From Dermatemys mawii (lineage: Eukaryota; Chordata; Testudines; Dermatemydidae), in NCBI GenBank assembly GCA_007922305.1, contig ML677348.1, positions 22,908,667 to 22,972,666 of the forward strand: 64,000 nucleotides of DNA, given 5' to 3'. Below the pieces are notes generated by a model that did not search any database, was not told the DNA's origin, and saw only the letters and a program-made list of their open reading frames with translations. The translations under genes and the position numbers were made by a program. Numbering within the stretch: the stretch's first letter is position 1; every line of letters starts with the position of its first letter. Shown here piece after piece: positions 10,620 to 22,859 of this stretch.

Positions 10620-11090
10620 CACACACCACACAACAAAAACACTAACCCAGGAACCTATCCTTGCAACAAAGCCTGGTGCCAACTCTGTCCACATATCTAT
10701 CCAAGTAACACCATCATAGGACCTAATTACATCAGCCATGCCAGCAGGGGCTCGTTCACCTACACATCTACCAATGTGATATATGTCATCATGTGCCAGC
10801 AGTGCCCCTTCTGCCATATACGTTGGCCAAACCGGACAATCTACGTAAAAGAATAAATGAACACAAAACTGACATCAGGAATCATAACATTCAAAAACCA
10901 CTAGGAGAACACTTCAGTATCTCCGGTCACTCAATAACAGACCTAAAAGTGGCAATTCTTCACCAAAAAACTTAAAAACAGACTCCAACAAGAAACTGCT
11001 GAACTGGAATTAATTTGCAAACTGGATAGCATTAAATTAGGCTAGAATAAAGACTGGGTGTGGCTGGGTAATTACACAAAATGAAATCTA
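10620..11090 (+). pseudogene. PLE GIY-YIG endonuclease C-terminus, broken
   Basis: The translated order is CNKAWCQLCPHIYPSNTI-like, then FTYTSTNVIYVIMCQQCPF (about 10755-10812), then a frameshift, then LRKRINEHKTDIRNHNIQKP and LGEHFSISGHSITDLKVAI (about 10840-10965), then RLQQETAELELICKLDSI-like residues. It is collinear with the GIY-YIG part of the minus-strand PLE (NVIYAIMCQQC, QKRINGH, GEHFN). The Tyr-Ile-Gly of the second motif is lost at the frameshift near 10815, and stops follow near 10975. Confidence 0.8.
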
Positions 11091-11276
11091 TTTCCCCATG
11101 CTACATTTTTCCCTACTGTCACTCACATCTTCTTGTCAGCTGTTTGAAATCGGCCATCCTTATTATCACCGCAAAAGGTTTTTTTTCCTCCTACTGATAA
11201 TAACTTACCTTAATTGATTAGTCTCTTACAGTTGGTATAGCAACCCCCATCTTTTCATGTTCTCTGTCTGTCTGTC

Positions 11277-11340
<64 letters not shown>
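11277..11340 (+). repeat. (ATCT)16 microsatellite
   Basis: Sixteen uninterrupted ATCT units, preceded by a short run of tctg units. It lies between the PLE coding relic and its terminal repeat and is likely length-polymorphic. Confidence 0.98.
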
Positions 11341-11341
<1 letters not shown>

Positions 11342-11365
11342 ATCTTCCTACTGTATGTTCCACTT

Positions 11366-11408
11366 TATGCATCTGATGAAGTGGGTTTTAGCCCATGAAA
11401 GCTCATGC
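11366..11408 (+). ncRNA. Hammerhead-ribozyme-like motif with consensus CTGATGA core
   Basis: CTGATGA (11373-11379) is followed by an extra A, a 5-bp stem (GTGGG/CCCAT, one G-U pair), then GAAA and GCTCATGC. Upstream gcat pairs with downstream atgc, and tttat pairs with ataaa further out. This copy keeps the exact hammerhead core lost in the younger PLE. The single extra A before stem II and a very short stem III leave catalysis doubtful. Confidence 0.45.
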
Positions 11409-11449
11409 CCAAATAAATTTGTTAGTTTCTGAAGTGCCACAAGAACTCC

Positions 11450-14400
11450 TTTTTTAAAAATTATCTCAGCTACCTTTTGGTGATGATGATGATGAAATAA
11501 AACCTGTTTCGCTTGCAGGATTATCAATTTCATCAACATTGTGCTCTTCTATTTCAATGGACAAAGTTTCATTCACTGGCACATTTTATCTTGAATCAGT
11601 GGAAACCAATTTTCTGCACCTTTTGAGATGGAAACTAATTTTATCTGTGTTCTGCTTAAGAACTCCTGACATTTTATTTTAGGAAATAAAATAAAAATTC
11701 CTAAAATAGGAAACATTTTATTTTAGGAAATTGTTTTCATTACTTTAGACTATTCAGCCAGAAATTTCTAACTAGTTGCTTCAACTTAGGCATGTCAGAT
11801 AAATGTAAAAACTGTTGTGTAACAAACATTACAGCCCTTTTTGCAGTTTTGATCAGTAGTTTTCACATCTATTACAGTTTACATAAGAAACCACAGTGAA
11901 GAATGAAAAATAAAATGTGATAGTTGCTTTTATACAGAACAGTGATATCAGAGCTCCTTCCCACCTTCCAGACATTTCTAGTTTCTAGGAAATCAAATTC
12001 CCTAACGGGTTAGTATTCTACCCACTTTTCTTTCTTCAACATCCAGTACAAGTTAATTCTACCCATTTTCCACACACCTTTATCCAATCATCAGTGACTC
12101 CATTTATTCACACTTTCACCACTGGAATTCTAGACAGCTTGAATACTTTCATGTTGTTTCCGAAGAGGCCTGATAGACATAACAAGAACACTTATGTCCT
12201 ACTGTGAAGTCTCCCCTTTTAACTTTATTCAAAACCATTTATATACAGATTGAAATTAGAATCCAATGTTTTTAGAATCAAAAATACTTCAGTTACCTGC
12301 TGATGGAAATACTTAAAATGGCAGAGATGTTCAGAAAACAAAGAAAACACACAAAAAAACCCCTAATAAATCTGTGATTATTTTTTATTATATAAAATAT
12401 TACTTTTTCTAATACCCAGGTGATTCACAGCCCTGAACTTTTCTACAATTGTTCTGGAAGAAACTGTTAATAAATCCTTCTTGTTAGACACTTGTAAAAT
12501 TTATGGGGAGATTCTGGTGAGCACCTGAACTTTGCCCTGTATTCCAATCTAAATTGCTTTATTTCTATGCACTAGGTACATATTTATAATTATTCAGGTT
12601 TATTAACTTTGAGCCTCAGAATTAACTGCTTTTGTGAGTGTTTTTTTTTAACAGTCTTGTTGTTGGGGTGGATTGGTGGAATAAGTCAAAGTTTTAGTTC
12701 ACAGAATACGAGATGGTGCTGAACAGCGTGTCAGCCTACAAAAGTCTCCTATTGTGCAAGTTTAGAGCCTGACTGACTTTAAAGCCACAGCCTATGGCAG
12801 ATAGCGCAGACTGCAGCAAGAGCCTCTGGGATGAATTCAGAGCGTGGGTGCTGCAATGGAAACTCTGCCATCCTTTCAGTGAGTGCTCCTCCACCTGCTG
12901 TTTATCACCGGCTGCTCAATCAGCTCTTGTGGCAGGTGCAAAGAGAATGGTTGGGCTGTGGCCCCACACGCTTATAGCTAGTGCTTGCACCCCGCCTTTG
13001 GATTACACCCACCTTCTGTGTACAGCCAAATTGGGAGACAGATTCCTTTCGCCTCTTCTCCCCTCTTTCTTCACTACCAAACAGTGAGGCATACTCTTAG
13101 CAGCATACCCATTGTGTATAACATGAGCATGGAGTGGAATTTGTTTACTGTCTTTAGCAATTTGTCATAGCAAGACTTAAGTATAGCTGTTCGTAATGTA
13201 CTGCACTTTAGTCCATTAACAGAATTTCTGCTGCTTTGTACTGTTAGTCTTCAGGCGCTTGCTATGCCTTTGAGCAAATACTTGATAAAAGCACAACTGG
13301 TATTAAAGTCACTGTGCTTTCTCCTGTGATAAAATCTCAGTGCTCTTGGTTGGGTTCATCTGGAGTTTTAGAGGCCAAGTCTAGAAGGAGGTTATTAAAC
13401 TTGCTAACAGTTGCTGCTGGTGATAGGTTTCCCACCGAAATGGACATGGAGTGATACAGACCTCTGGTCTGATACCTCCTACAGCACTAGAAAGAGGAGA
13501 AAGAATCAGTGAATCCATACAATACAGACTGTGAACTTGTTATTCTGAAGATACAAAATGCCCTAAACTGTGTTGGCTGTTTTTAGATTTTTCAACTTTT
13601 ATTTCCCTCCCATTTTTTCTGTAATCTCAGAGATTTTCTCATGCCAGCTGATGTCGTGTGCAACCATATTGAACCTAAATACTTATCTCTCTTGATATTG
13701 AGACCTATCTGAACAGTCCTACTGCAAGATCTGCAGCCATATATACTTTTAATTTTTTATTAAAAAGACAAAAAGATCCTTGCTACATTTGAAAGTAGCA
13801 AAACCATGCATTGTGCTAGGGAACAATTTGTTTGTATTTGTGTGTTCATGGTATACTGGAATGCAGGTAAAATTCTCCCATCATGGTAAGGAAAAGGAAA
13901 AATTTCTAGGCACTCCAAGATGGGAGGGATATATAAAATTTGCTAGCGAAACAGATAATGTATCTCATAGACCTTACAAGTAGGACAGCTATCAATGTAG
14001 GTCAGTTTTTAACCATAACAGCCATGTCACAAACCCTTTAATGACAACAACACTAAACAAATCCACACATAGAGCTTAAAATTATTTTTTCCAGGCTTTC
14101 TTCCCAAGACCTTTCCCACTGTAATATGGTTTCATTTTTCGTACCTTTCTTAATTAAGCCTTTCCAAACCCTCTGCTGCAAGAGCTTGCTTTTTCTTTAA
14201 TGGTTTGGAGCTGAATACTGGATTTCATACCACCCATTCTTCAAACACAAATACTCTTCTCTGGTCGAGAAGAGGATTAGTTTAACTCATGTTAGCACTG
14301 TTCTTGAGAAATATTCAGTTGGGAAGAGAAATGGAAATTATGCAATTTCTTTTCCATTTGATATATGAACCAGAATTCATTTTGTCAACCACTGTGTGAT

Positions 14401-17397
14401 GCAGAGAAATTTCAATTGAATTAGAACATCAGAAGTTTGCCTTAGCACAGCATCTTTGGGGAAAAATGATATATTTCTGATAGTGCTGCTCAGATCTCTC
14501 AGCTGGAGATGGGACAGAATGTATCTCACATTAGATCTAAATTTAATCTAACTATAGTCAACTAAAATCAGATGCAGCAGAAGTCATATAAGTGGGACAT
14601 AAATAATCAGAACAGACAGCCACTTTACTGGGGCAATCTTCAAGGAAACTTTCTTTTTCGCCTCCTATTAACTTGTATGGTTACTATGTTGCTCCAATGG
14701 GATGATCACAACCGATCAGACCACTTTGTTGGGACATTTCTTGGCTGAAGTAGCATGTCAAATTTAATAAGAAGTGTTTAATATTATGGGAAAGGGTCAT
14801 TATTTGCTTGTGGTTCTTATTGTTTGCCTGTCTCACTCAATGACAGCTAGGAAAAGTCTAGTGATGTACTGGGTTTTTTTATGTTCATTTCAGTGTTCTA
14901 ATATTTTAGATCAGTATATTTCAAGTTAATCATGTTTATGCATTAAAAAAGGTACATAAAACATTACCATGATTCAGCTGAAGGAAATGTTTGCAGAGAC
15001 GGTGTAATAACCTGAAGTAACATTTGAATACACGTCATTTAAATGAGACAAAACTGTATCTTTCAGAGCATCCCTATTAAGCAGGGTCAACTGTACTTAA
15101 TTTCTGCATCATTTTGAACACATACTATAGGGTACTATTCAGAATTCCCCATGGTTTAAATGAATGTCATGTAATCTGCATCTCTGTTGGTAAATTATAT
15201 AACTCTGGCTCCACAGCATGGGAAATTTACTCCAGAAACTCTGAGGTACACTTTGTGAAATTAGAGCTCTGCTTCTCATTCCAAAGAGCAGTTTCGTAGC
15301 CTTGTTGAACGGGATGAGGGAGCAGTGTACAAACCCTGGAGATCTCTAGTTCCATTGCTAGGGTTGCCATCTCTTCCACTGTTCTCTGTCTAATGGCACA
15401 AAGGCCTTCTTTGAGAGGGGCATTTTCAACTCCTTTATGAATTTCTGATTGGAATTCCTCTAAGTCCCCAAGAAACATGCCATGGTGAGTGGCTGCTACC
15501 CAGCCCAAATTCCAACACACTGCCTCTGGTGAGGGAGAACTCCAACTCTGTGGTATGCATGAAGGGCAGTTTTGAAGGTTACTAGAGAGTGGAGAGAATG
15601 AATGCTGTTGAACTACATATCTCGATTTCATATTCCCAAACTCAGTTGCATCCAATTTTGCTCCTGTCAGTATAAGTGGAGGGAAGACTCTACTGCGATG
15701 TCTTTAATTTGGAGTTTGAATTATTACTCTAATCTTGGGTAGTGTACTGCTTATAAATATGGGATCCAGAAACATACAGATTATGACAAGAAGAGAAGGC
15801 GAGTAGCTCAAGAAAAAACTATTTATTTTTTACCTCTGTTCCATCTGGAAATGCATTGCCAAATACCTATGTGAAAATTAAAGTTATCTTGGCCACCTCT
15901 AATTGCATAAATTGATCTATATCTAACAATCTTCCTACCCCAAATTATTGCCAACACTGATCTATAGTATTGAATACTTGACATATAATTATGCTTTGTT
16001 TTTAAATAGTGGCTACATCAAGAAAATATTTAAAGCAACTACATATTATACATATTAATTTACTCTTTGGTTTGTGGCTTTGGGTGCACTAGATGAAAGA
16101 TGCAGAGCTATCTCTGGCCTTCTCCTCCTTTCCAGATTTTGTAATGTATTGTGCAGTTATTTGTTGATGTGTATTTTTGAATTGATATATGCGCTTGGCA
16201 AAGCTATGCAGTTTAAGTGCCAGTCTGTGCAGTTTACCAAATAAGGTGCAAGGACATTCTATGCCTTCCGTAGATTATGTATGTGACGGATGTAGATATT
16301 GCATTTTGCAGGACAGATGTTCTCCTGATGTCTCGCAACTTAAACATGAGAAAAATCTAGAGACCACATTCAAAAGTGCTGGAATTTTTCTTGGCCACTA
16401 AAGACTCAATCCTTGAAGGTAGTGAACACCTTCTGAGAAGCGGTAGATACCCACAGCTTTCATTATGAAGACTCTTGGGAGGTACTGAGCACTTCTCAGG
16501 ATTGGACACACAAATAGGTCCATTCTGCTTAACATATATTTCTGTGTTATGCAGAAAACATACCCCTTGAGTTGTGTAATCCTCAGACAAAGGGGAATAA
16601 ATATGCATTGGTAAGTATAGTACAAAATAATAGAATTTAGCCCTTAATGTAGCTAAGTGGCAGACTGTTATTTCATCTGAAGGACATAAAGCTCATATGA
16701 ATTTTCCCATTATTTTCTCTAATTCTGAAGAAACAAAGCAATAATAATATTGTAGCACTTCACCATCAACAACTTCTCTTGTTCTGTAAAATGTAACAAA
16801 GAGGGTGTATATTTTCTCTATAAGGTAACAAAAACCTTTTTATTCCCAAATGAAACCCTGAAAAGGTCACATTGGAAACTTGAGTCACAGGCTCTGTAAT
16901 TCAAATGTGAGCTAAGTTTAAAAAATGATGTGTCTGCGTGTTGCCAAGTACCATTAAAGTCTACAGTGTTCGTTTGGATTCAGGTCGAATAGAACAGGAC
17001 CCAGTGGGGAATTGCACAAGGCTCAAGAAAGTACATGGATTTTTTCCTACATACCTTTCCAGTAAATATTACTACAGCAGAATTCTAATTTCCCATGAAT
17101 TCTCTGCTTAGGGTTAAATAGTGTGTACAAATCTGATTTTCTGGGTTGTTTCTGACAAAAGTAGTTAATTCTCTAGTTTATCAATTATCACTGGAGAACT
17201 GTATTAATACACATTTTTATGACTGATATGCTTGAAGCTTTCTAATGAATATAACTTGTAATAATGAAAGTCAGCTTATTAACGGAACCCAAAACCTCTA
17301 TTATATGATAAGGAATTAAAATGAAAATATTTATGATTTCAGTCTCGGAAAGAAGACTTTGGTTTTGCTGTTTAGATCCATGGTGACTTCTACCATT
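11450..17397. other. AT-rich stretch without recognised features
   Basis: About 6 kb with no transposon termini, RNA gene or convincing exon. Open frames here (12794-13087 and, on the minus strand, 15227-15655) show no domain. I cannot exclude small conserved non-coding elements, which need alignment to see. Confidence 0.45.
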
Positions 17398-18077
17398 TGT
17401 AGTAGGGCGGCAACTCACGCTTGCGGCACCTCCTGCTGGGCATCTGGGGAATCAGCTCACCAGCCTCTGGAGCGCCCTCTGCAGCCTGTAGTCCTGCTTG
17501 CGCTCGGCCCCGTGTCCCTCCTGGACCCCGGTGCCCTCTCACCTGGGGTGCTGCACCCCTGCAGTACCCCCACAGATCTCTGGGTCTCCCCTCCTATCCC
17601 CACCTTGCCTCTGTCTAGGCAACTGCCAGTCACCACCTACCCCCATTCACTGGGGCAGACTGCAGTGTCATTGCCATTCATCGCTGGCAAGGGGGGTTGG
17701 ACCTGCTGCCTCTGCCTACCCTTGGGGCTGCCCCCTGCACCCCCAGTACCTAGTTGGCCGTAGACTAGGCCCCGCAGCCTAGGTCAGGTCAGAGCTCTGC
17801 AGCTCCTCTATCCTTCCCCCAGCCCTGCCCTATTCCCAGTACCCTGCTTAGCTCCAGCAGCCAGGTCCTCCCTCTCCAAAGGCTAGAGAGAGACTGTTTG
17901 TTCCTGGACCACTGCCCTCTCATGAGGGCCAGCTGGGCCCTAACTGCCTTGGCCACAGCTGTGGTCAGCTATCCAGTCAGCTATCCCCAGCTGTATTTAA
18001 TCCCTTTCCCTGCTTCAGCCTTCTCCCAGGGCTGTTTTAAGCCCTTCTGAACAGGAGCGAGTGGTCACCCCGCTACA
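17398..18077. mobile_element. Probable solo LTR, 680 bp
   Basis: A GC-richer block with ends TGTAG...CTACA, the TG...CA pattern of LTRs. The flanks catt (17394-17397) and catc (18078-18081) form a near 4-bp TSD. A TATA-like gtatttaat lies near 17993, which would favour the plus orientation. No adjacent internal retroviral sequence or second LTR is present. Confidence 0.6.
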
Positions 18078-18164
18078 CATCCTTCCATCAGACATGTAGA
18101 CTGACTGCTGAACAAAGGTCAATCTTCTCTCTGGTTCCTTTCTGTTGTGCTTCTAGGGACGGTT

Positions 18165-18328
18165 TCTCCTTCGAGTAGTATCCCTATGGGTGCTCCACAG
18201 TTGGTGTGTCTGCGTCCCTGCGCTGCTGATTAGAGAACTTAGGTAGCAGGGCCTGTTAGGCCCACACATGCGTTGTCTCTCCTCAACAGGGCTAGTCAGC
18301 ACATGCAGGCTAACCCTCCTCAGTTCCT
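18165..18328 (+). repeat. DIRS left inverted terminal repeat
   Basis: It runs from ctccttcgagta to cctcctcagttcc. It pairs with the reverse complement of 20290-20460 through shared blocks such as ggtgtgtctg, ctgctgat and ggctagtcagcaca, at roughly three quarters identity by eye. Confidence 0.75.
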
Positions 18329-18414
18329 TTCAACTGCTCTGGCTAGAGACAGAGCCATTAGCAGTCCATTAAGACCAATTATTCTCCTGTTTGCTTTAAC
18401 ACTTAGCTCTTGGT

Positions 18415-19085
18415 TACACTTACAGCTTTATAGTGGTTTTGGTTATACCTGCCCTCGTATACGGCTATAGGGATAGCGCTATAGCATGTCCACACTGAGA
18501 CCCGCCAGTGGTATAGCATGGCCACATTTGCGGCACTTGCAGCGTCATGGGGAGTGGTGCATTATGGGCAGTTATCCCAGAATTCAGCTGGGTGCAACGT
18601 GCTTTTCAAATGATGGGGGTGACGGGGAACATGTTGTGTGTATGCGGACAGAGAGAGAGAGTGGATTTTCCACGTGCTGAGTGTGTCAGCAAATTTCCTT
18701 TGAAATACAAAGCCTTCTAGTCTTCTCTTTCACACAGGCTCAGTCCGTAAACATTTGCATTGCTTATTTGCCAAGTTAAGAGAGAAACTCTGTAAACGTA
18801 CTTCTGTATTCCTCCAGCGGAGTTCAAAACAAAGAGAAGAGATGTCAATTGCTTTAAATGGCTTTGAGGCTTCTCCAGAGATCACTCAAAGCGTAGTATT
18901 ATTAATACCCATTCACAATGGAGATAATACGGAGCGCTCAATACATTTTAGCTGTTAATCCTCAGGGAAGGGAGGATTACCAGGACCGGTATAACTGTGG
19001 ACTTATAGCGCTCTATCTGCCTCACCAGTCTGGATGGGTAGGAGGTTATATTGCTCCTGGAGGCTTTATAGTGCCAGTATAATCA
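18415..19085. mobile_element. MITE-like insertion inside DIRS element
   Basis: The left edge ggttacacttacagctttatag and right edge ctttatagtgccagtataatc are inverted and weakly matched. Internal subterminal pieces (gcgctatag near 18476; ttatagcgct near 19003) are also inverted. It interrupts the DIRS leader. The edges are approximate. Confidence 0.5.
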
Positions 19086-19218
19086 AGCCCTTAGATAGCT
19101 TCCCTAGTTCTAGTTCTTTTTTCCTGTCTTTAAAAAAAAAAACAAAAGAAAACACCCCCCCCAAACCTTTATTTTCTTCCCACCTTTTCTCTCCACTGAG
19201 GACTCTTGCCCTCAGCAG

Positions 19219-19700
19219 TGTATGCCTGGCTCCCCACATTTCAAGAAGTGCCGCACCTGCAATGAGGCAGTCCCACTCCTTGGTGCGCCTGCTGCCTCGA
19301 TGAGGGCCACGTCCAACAAAAATGTACCCTCTGCTGGCAGTTCCGGCCATGATCCTGCAAGGACAGAGAGCGCCGCCAAAAATTTATTTTCATGGAAGCA
19401 GCTCTCTGACCTCAGCCTCCTGACAGACGTGAGTCTTACCCACAACCTTCAACTTCTAAGGCCAGTAGGTCAAAGAAGCTGGCTGGAGACTCCTCTCACA
19501 AGTCTAAAAAGAGAGTGGGAAGTCGCTTCAGTGAACCTAGAGGTAGCTGCAAGCGATCACCATCTTGCTTAGTATCCTTGGCAGCAAGACCACAGTCCAG
19601 CACCTGTGCCTTAGGGTGACCATGGGTATCCGGTACCACTGACAGGCTCACAGACCCTTTGGGCATGGGCACTGAATTTTCAGTACCAAGAGACAAGGGA
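19219..19700 (+). pseudogene. DIRS gag-like N-terminal fragment
   Basis: It opens at ATG 19222 with MPGSPHFKKCRTCNEA, a CxxC motif as in the zinc-binding start of DIRS gag. A Ser/Lys-rich stretch follows in another frame near 19460-19560. Frameshifts and stops follow, and the remainder of gag is absent. It resembles the gag start at 5222 in position relative to the element's 5' end. Confidence 0.5.
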
Positions 19701-19894
19701 AACACCCTAGGAAGCTGTTCTTTGTATGCAAGTTGACCTTGGTACTGCCAGAGGTGTTAGCTCACCTGGCAGCTCACCTGGCACTGCAGGGACCAGTGCA
19801 GACCACAACCACCACAGCAATGCTGGGTACCAGCGTAGTTCCACCAGACCAGAGACCTCTGCATGACAGATGAACCATGACAGATTCACCCCGC

Positions 19895-20225
19895 TTCTCA
19901 TGGGCGGTGGGTATCATAAATTGGGGGAGGCTGTGCCTCCCCAAACAGCCAGGTGTGGCCCTGTTCATACTCTGCCCCCAGATTCCTTTCTGTCAGTTCC
20001 CCTTTTCCTGTGCTGTGGCCCCGGCTAGCATTCGGGCTGGGGCTGTGCCACCCACCCTCCCAGCACTCCAGGGTTGGGGGTTCTAGTCTGGGTTGGGGGC
20101 TGGCGGCCACGGTTGGGCAGCTCTGGGCTCCGATGGGGGTGAGAGTGGAAGGGGCATGGCCTTGGGTGGAAGGCGTGAGGCTGTGGGCTAGCCTGCCCCT
20201 GCCGGTGGTTCATGAGGTGGTCTCA
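19895..20225. repeat. GC-rich dispersed-repeat insertion, unclassified
   Basis: It starts near gggggaggctgtgcctcccc, a short palindrome, and runs through G/C-rich sequence to ggttcatgagg. It separates DIRS gag remnants from the right ITR. No TSD was found. Confidence 0.35.
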
Positions 20226-20289
20226 CAGTGGTCCACAATTCACCCTCTTCTCTACTTCAGAGTTCTTGTGAGTGACTTTGTGATAGAGA

Positions 20290-20460
20290 GGGACCTGAGG
20301 AGGATTAGCCTGTGTGTGCTGACTAGCCTTGTGGCACAGCACGAGGAGAGAGAGTGCATGTGCGAGCCTAAAAGACTCTGCTCCTAGAGTTCTTCCGATC
20401 AGCAGCACAGGGACTCAGACACACCTACAGTGGAACACCCGAAGGGGGACACATCTTGAA
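20290..20460 (-). repeat. DIRS right inverted terminal repeat
   Basis: Its reverse complement matches 18165-18328 in order: ccttcgg, gtgttccac, gtaggtgtgtctg, gctgctgatc, gcacatgc, ggctagtcagcacac, aggctaatcctcctcag. Confidence 0.75.
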
Positions 20461-20465
20461 GACCC

Positions 20466-20755
20466 ACTGGGCTTGTCTTCACTAGCATGGGGAGAGATCG
20501 ATCTTATGGCGATTGATTTATCACGTCTCATCAAGACGCAATAAATCGATCGCCAGTGGCGCCCCCATCGACTCCATAACTCCAGCTCACCAAAAGGCGC
20601 AAGCTGGAGTCAACGGGGGAGCATGCCGCCGACCGCCGCTGCCATGAGGACGGCAGGTAAGTCAGCTGTAGATACGCCGATTTCAGCTACGTTATTAACA
20701 TAGCTGAAATTGTGTATCTACAGTCGATCCCCCGCACTAGTGAGGACCAGCCCAC
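20466..20755. mobile_element. MITE abutting DIRS right end
   Basis: The ends tgggcttgtcttcactag and ctagtgaggaccagccca are imperfect inverted repeats. It contains palindromic cgatttatc/gataaatcg-type segments (20513-20553). Its layout is related to the repeat at 3551. Confidence 0.7.
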
Positions 20756-21803
20756 TGTTACAATACAAGGTGAGTAAATTCTGCTGTGTACATATTGGGT
20801 AAATGGACTGAGACTACTGTAAAAACCAATGTGAGAGAAGAATTTAGTCTTATTCTTCACTCAGCCTCTGTGCACTTCATAAATAAAGACCAATTACTCA
20901 GTATTTGGTTTATTACTTTATTAATGGCTTAATTCTACGTTTTTCTGAGCATGACCTTCAAGAACATTTCTAGAACCAGGACCAGTAACTGAGATTGTTC
21001 AGTACTCGGCAGAGTTATGCTTTTGTTGCTGGCCAAATTTCTGAGTTCAAAGAAATAGAACGCGAGGATTTGATCCTGAAAGGCTATTAATACCCACTAC
21101 TTCTTTTGACGTCAGTGGGAGTTGTGGGTGATCAGCACCTCTCAGGTTGTGGTCCCTGCTGGTCTCAGTAGTTTGATCCTCAGTCCTGTAGCCTTTTACA
21201 GCCACCCATTGCTGAACAGCCTGCAAGAAAATGGATAGCACTGAGAGACAGATCCAAGTAATAATGACTGACATCAGCTGTATGATGGGAAAACATCGTG
21301 TTTAGATAGCAGTGGTGAGACCTGGGTTGTCTCTGAATGTAGTGACACAACCATGATAAAGACTCTTTTGTCTGATGCTACACATCTGAGCACATTGGTG
21401 TTCAGAGTGTGAATAAAGCCGTACTTTAATGTGTTTTACACTTAGAAAGGAAAGTAAATGTGCGAAGTGTCAAAACTAATAAAAGCTGCAGAATGTAGGA
21501 TTCATGTTGCTAAGCATCACTTAAAGTGCAGTTCTGCTCTGAAAAGTGCCTGTTAATATGGCACCATCTTACTCAATGAATCTAATCCTTGTGTGTATTC
21601 AGAGGCCTATCTTCCAATGCTACTGATAAAAATAAGGGGTTTTTTTCCTGCATTTTATTTGTGATATTGCAGAAGATCCAATACAGGGAAGAGTGTGAAT
21701 TCTGTTCCTTCTCACATGTCGATAAAATTGTTATCCAATTACAAAGCCAAATTCTACTTCAGTGGTATGTGCTGAGGCATTTGAATTGCACAGATATAAC
21801 CGT
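20756..21803. other. No feature recognised
   Basis: Ordinary AT-rich sequence. No termini, domain or RNA gene seen. Confidence 0.45.
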
Positions 21804-22107
21804 GGCTGTGTCTGCATTTTGAGATATGAATGTGATTCCCCTGCTTGTGTGTGCATACTTGCACTAGCTTGATGAGAGCTAGTGCGAGTATCAATAGTGG
21901 TATTGGTGCGGTAGCACAGGTAACAGCATCAGAGCCATGGTTTAGCGCTGCTTAGTATAAATCCAGTGGCTAAGCCGTGCCTCTGCTGCAGCTACCCATG
22001 CTGCCATGGCTATGCTGCTATTTATGCTCATGCTAACTCAATGAGATCTCACATGAGTGTGTGTACATGAGCAGGGGAATCACACTTACCTTCTACTGTA
22101 GAGGTAA
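21804..22107. mobile_element. MITE, 'gattcccctgct' family, copy 1
   Basis: The subterminal inverted pair tgtgattcccctgct (21831-21845) and agcaggggaatcaca (22070-22084) is perfect. The interior holds further self-complementary parts (gcactagctt near 21862, agctagtgc near 21879). A related copy is at 40764. Confidence 0.75.
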
Positions 22108-22365
22108 CAGAAGAAAAACTAGGAGGCAATGAGATTGTGCGGGTTTAGATGAGGACAAAGTCTGAAGAAAACAGAATCACACAGCTAGAACCCAGGACAT
22201 AATTTAGCCTATAACATCTTTGTTACTGGTGGGGCTGTATGAGAGGAAGGAACACAGGTGGAATTGCAGAGTGCAGGCTGAGTTTTCACAGCTGGTAATT
22301 AGAAAAGCCATATTTTGACTTGAGCAGATTGATTCTGAAAGCTGGAGTCTCTAACTCTGATCTGA

Positions 22366-22655
22366 GGGAGGAAGGATTATCTAGTGGGTAAGACACTGGA
22401 CGGGGATTCTAGCTTTGGGTTTAGTTCCCAGGTTTGCTATAGAGTTTCTGTGTGACCATGGGAAAGTCACTTCAACTTTCTGTGCCTCGGTTTCTCATCT
22501 CTAAAAAGTGGATTACTACTTCCTTTCTTCTCTATTTTTACTTTATCTAAACTGTATGATATTTGGTTTAAGGGCCAAATCTTACATGGTTTGTACAGTA
22601 CCTAACACAATGGTATGCTGATCTCAGTTCGCCATGTAGGCACCACTGTAATATG
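22366..22655 (+). repeat. MIR-like tRNA-derived SINE
   Basis: The head (tagtgggtaagacactggac) is followed by a core (gtgaccatgggaaagtcac, then ctgtgcctcggtttctcatc) and a LINE-type tail (gtacctaacacaatgg to ggcaccactgtaatatg). The order matches a near full-length MIR/CORE-SINE. Confidence 0.8.
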
Positions 22656-22859
22656 AATAGTAATGATGTGGATCTGCATTTTCAAAGTCTTTTTTGGTAT
22701 AAAACTACTCTTCAGTATGTGTACATATGCATGTGTATGGCAGAAGTCAATAACATTACTAGAGGACATGACACTCGTACAATGAATACATTTGAAAACC
22801 TGGGTGAACAATGCATTGAAAGTAATCATAAAGAAGAGCATCGTCTATGAAATTTTTGT

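Larger units (their letters stand above)
10600..11440 (+). mobile_element. PLE relic, 3' end (GIY-YIG region plus terminal repeat)
   Basis: On the plus strand the C-terminal part of a PLE ORF (about 10620-11090) is followed by an (ATCT)n array and a terminal sequence (11341-11440) holding a CTGATGA hammerhead-like core. It is more diverged than the 0.3-3.5 kb element and belongs to a related subfamily. Confidence 0.8.
18165..20465 (+). mobile_element. DIRS-like element with inverted terminal repeats, internally deleted
   Basis: The left end (18165-18328) and right end (20290-20460) are diverged inverted copies of each other, the terminal arrangement of DIRS elements. A gag-like fragment lies inside (19219-19700), but RT, RNase H and recombinase are missing. 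Two other repeats are inserted (about 18415-19085 and 19895-20225). Confidence 0.65.

Noticed and set aside
11277..11340. CRISPR-like or other functional tandem array
   Set aside because: It is a plain 4-bp microsatellite without spacers.
15227..15655. 142-codon minus-strand open frame
   Set aside because: The residue pattern is not recognisable and nothing nearby suggests an exon; chance length in a 64-kb window.
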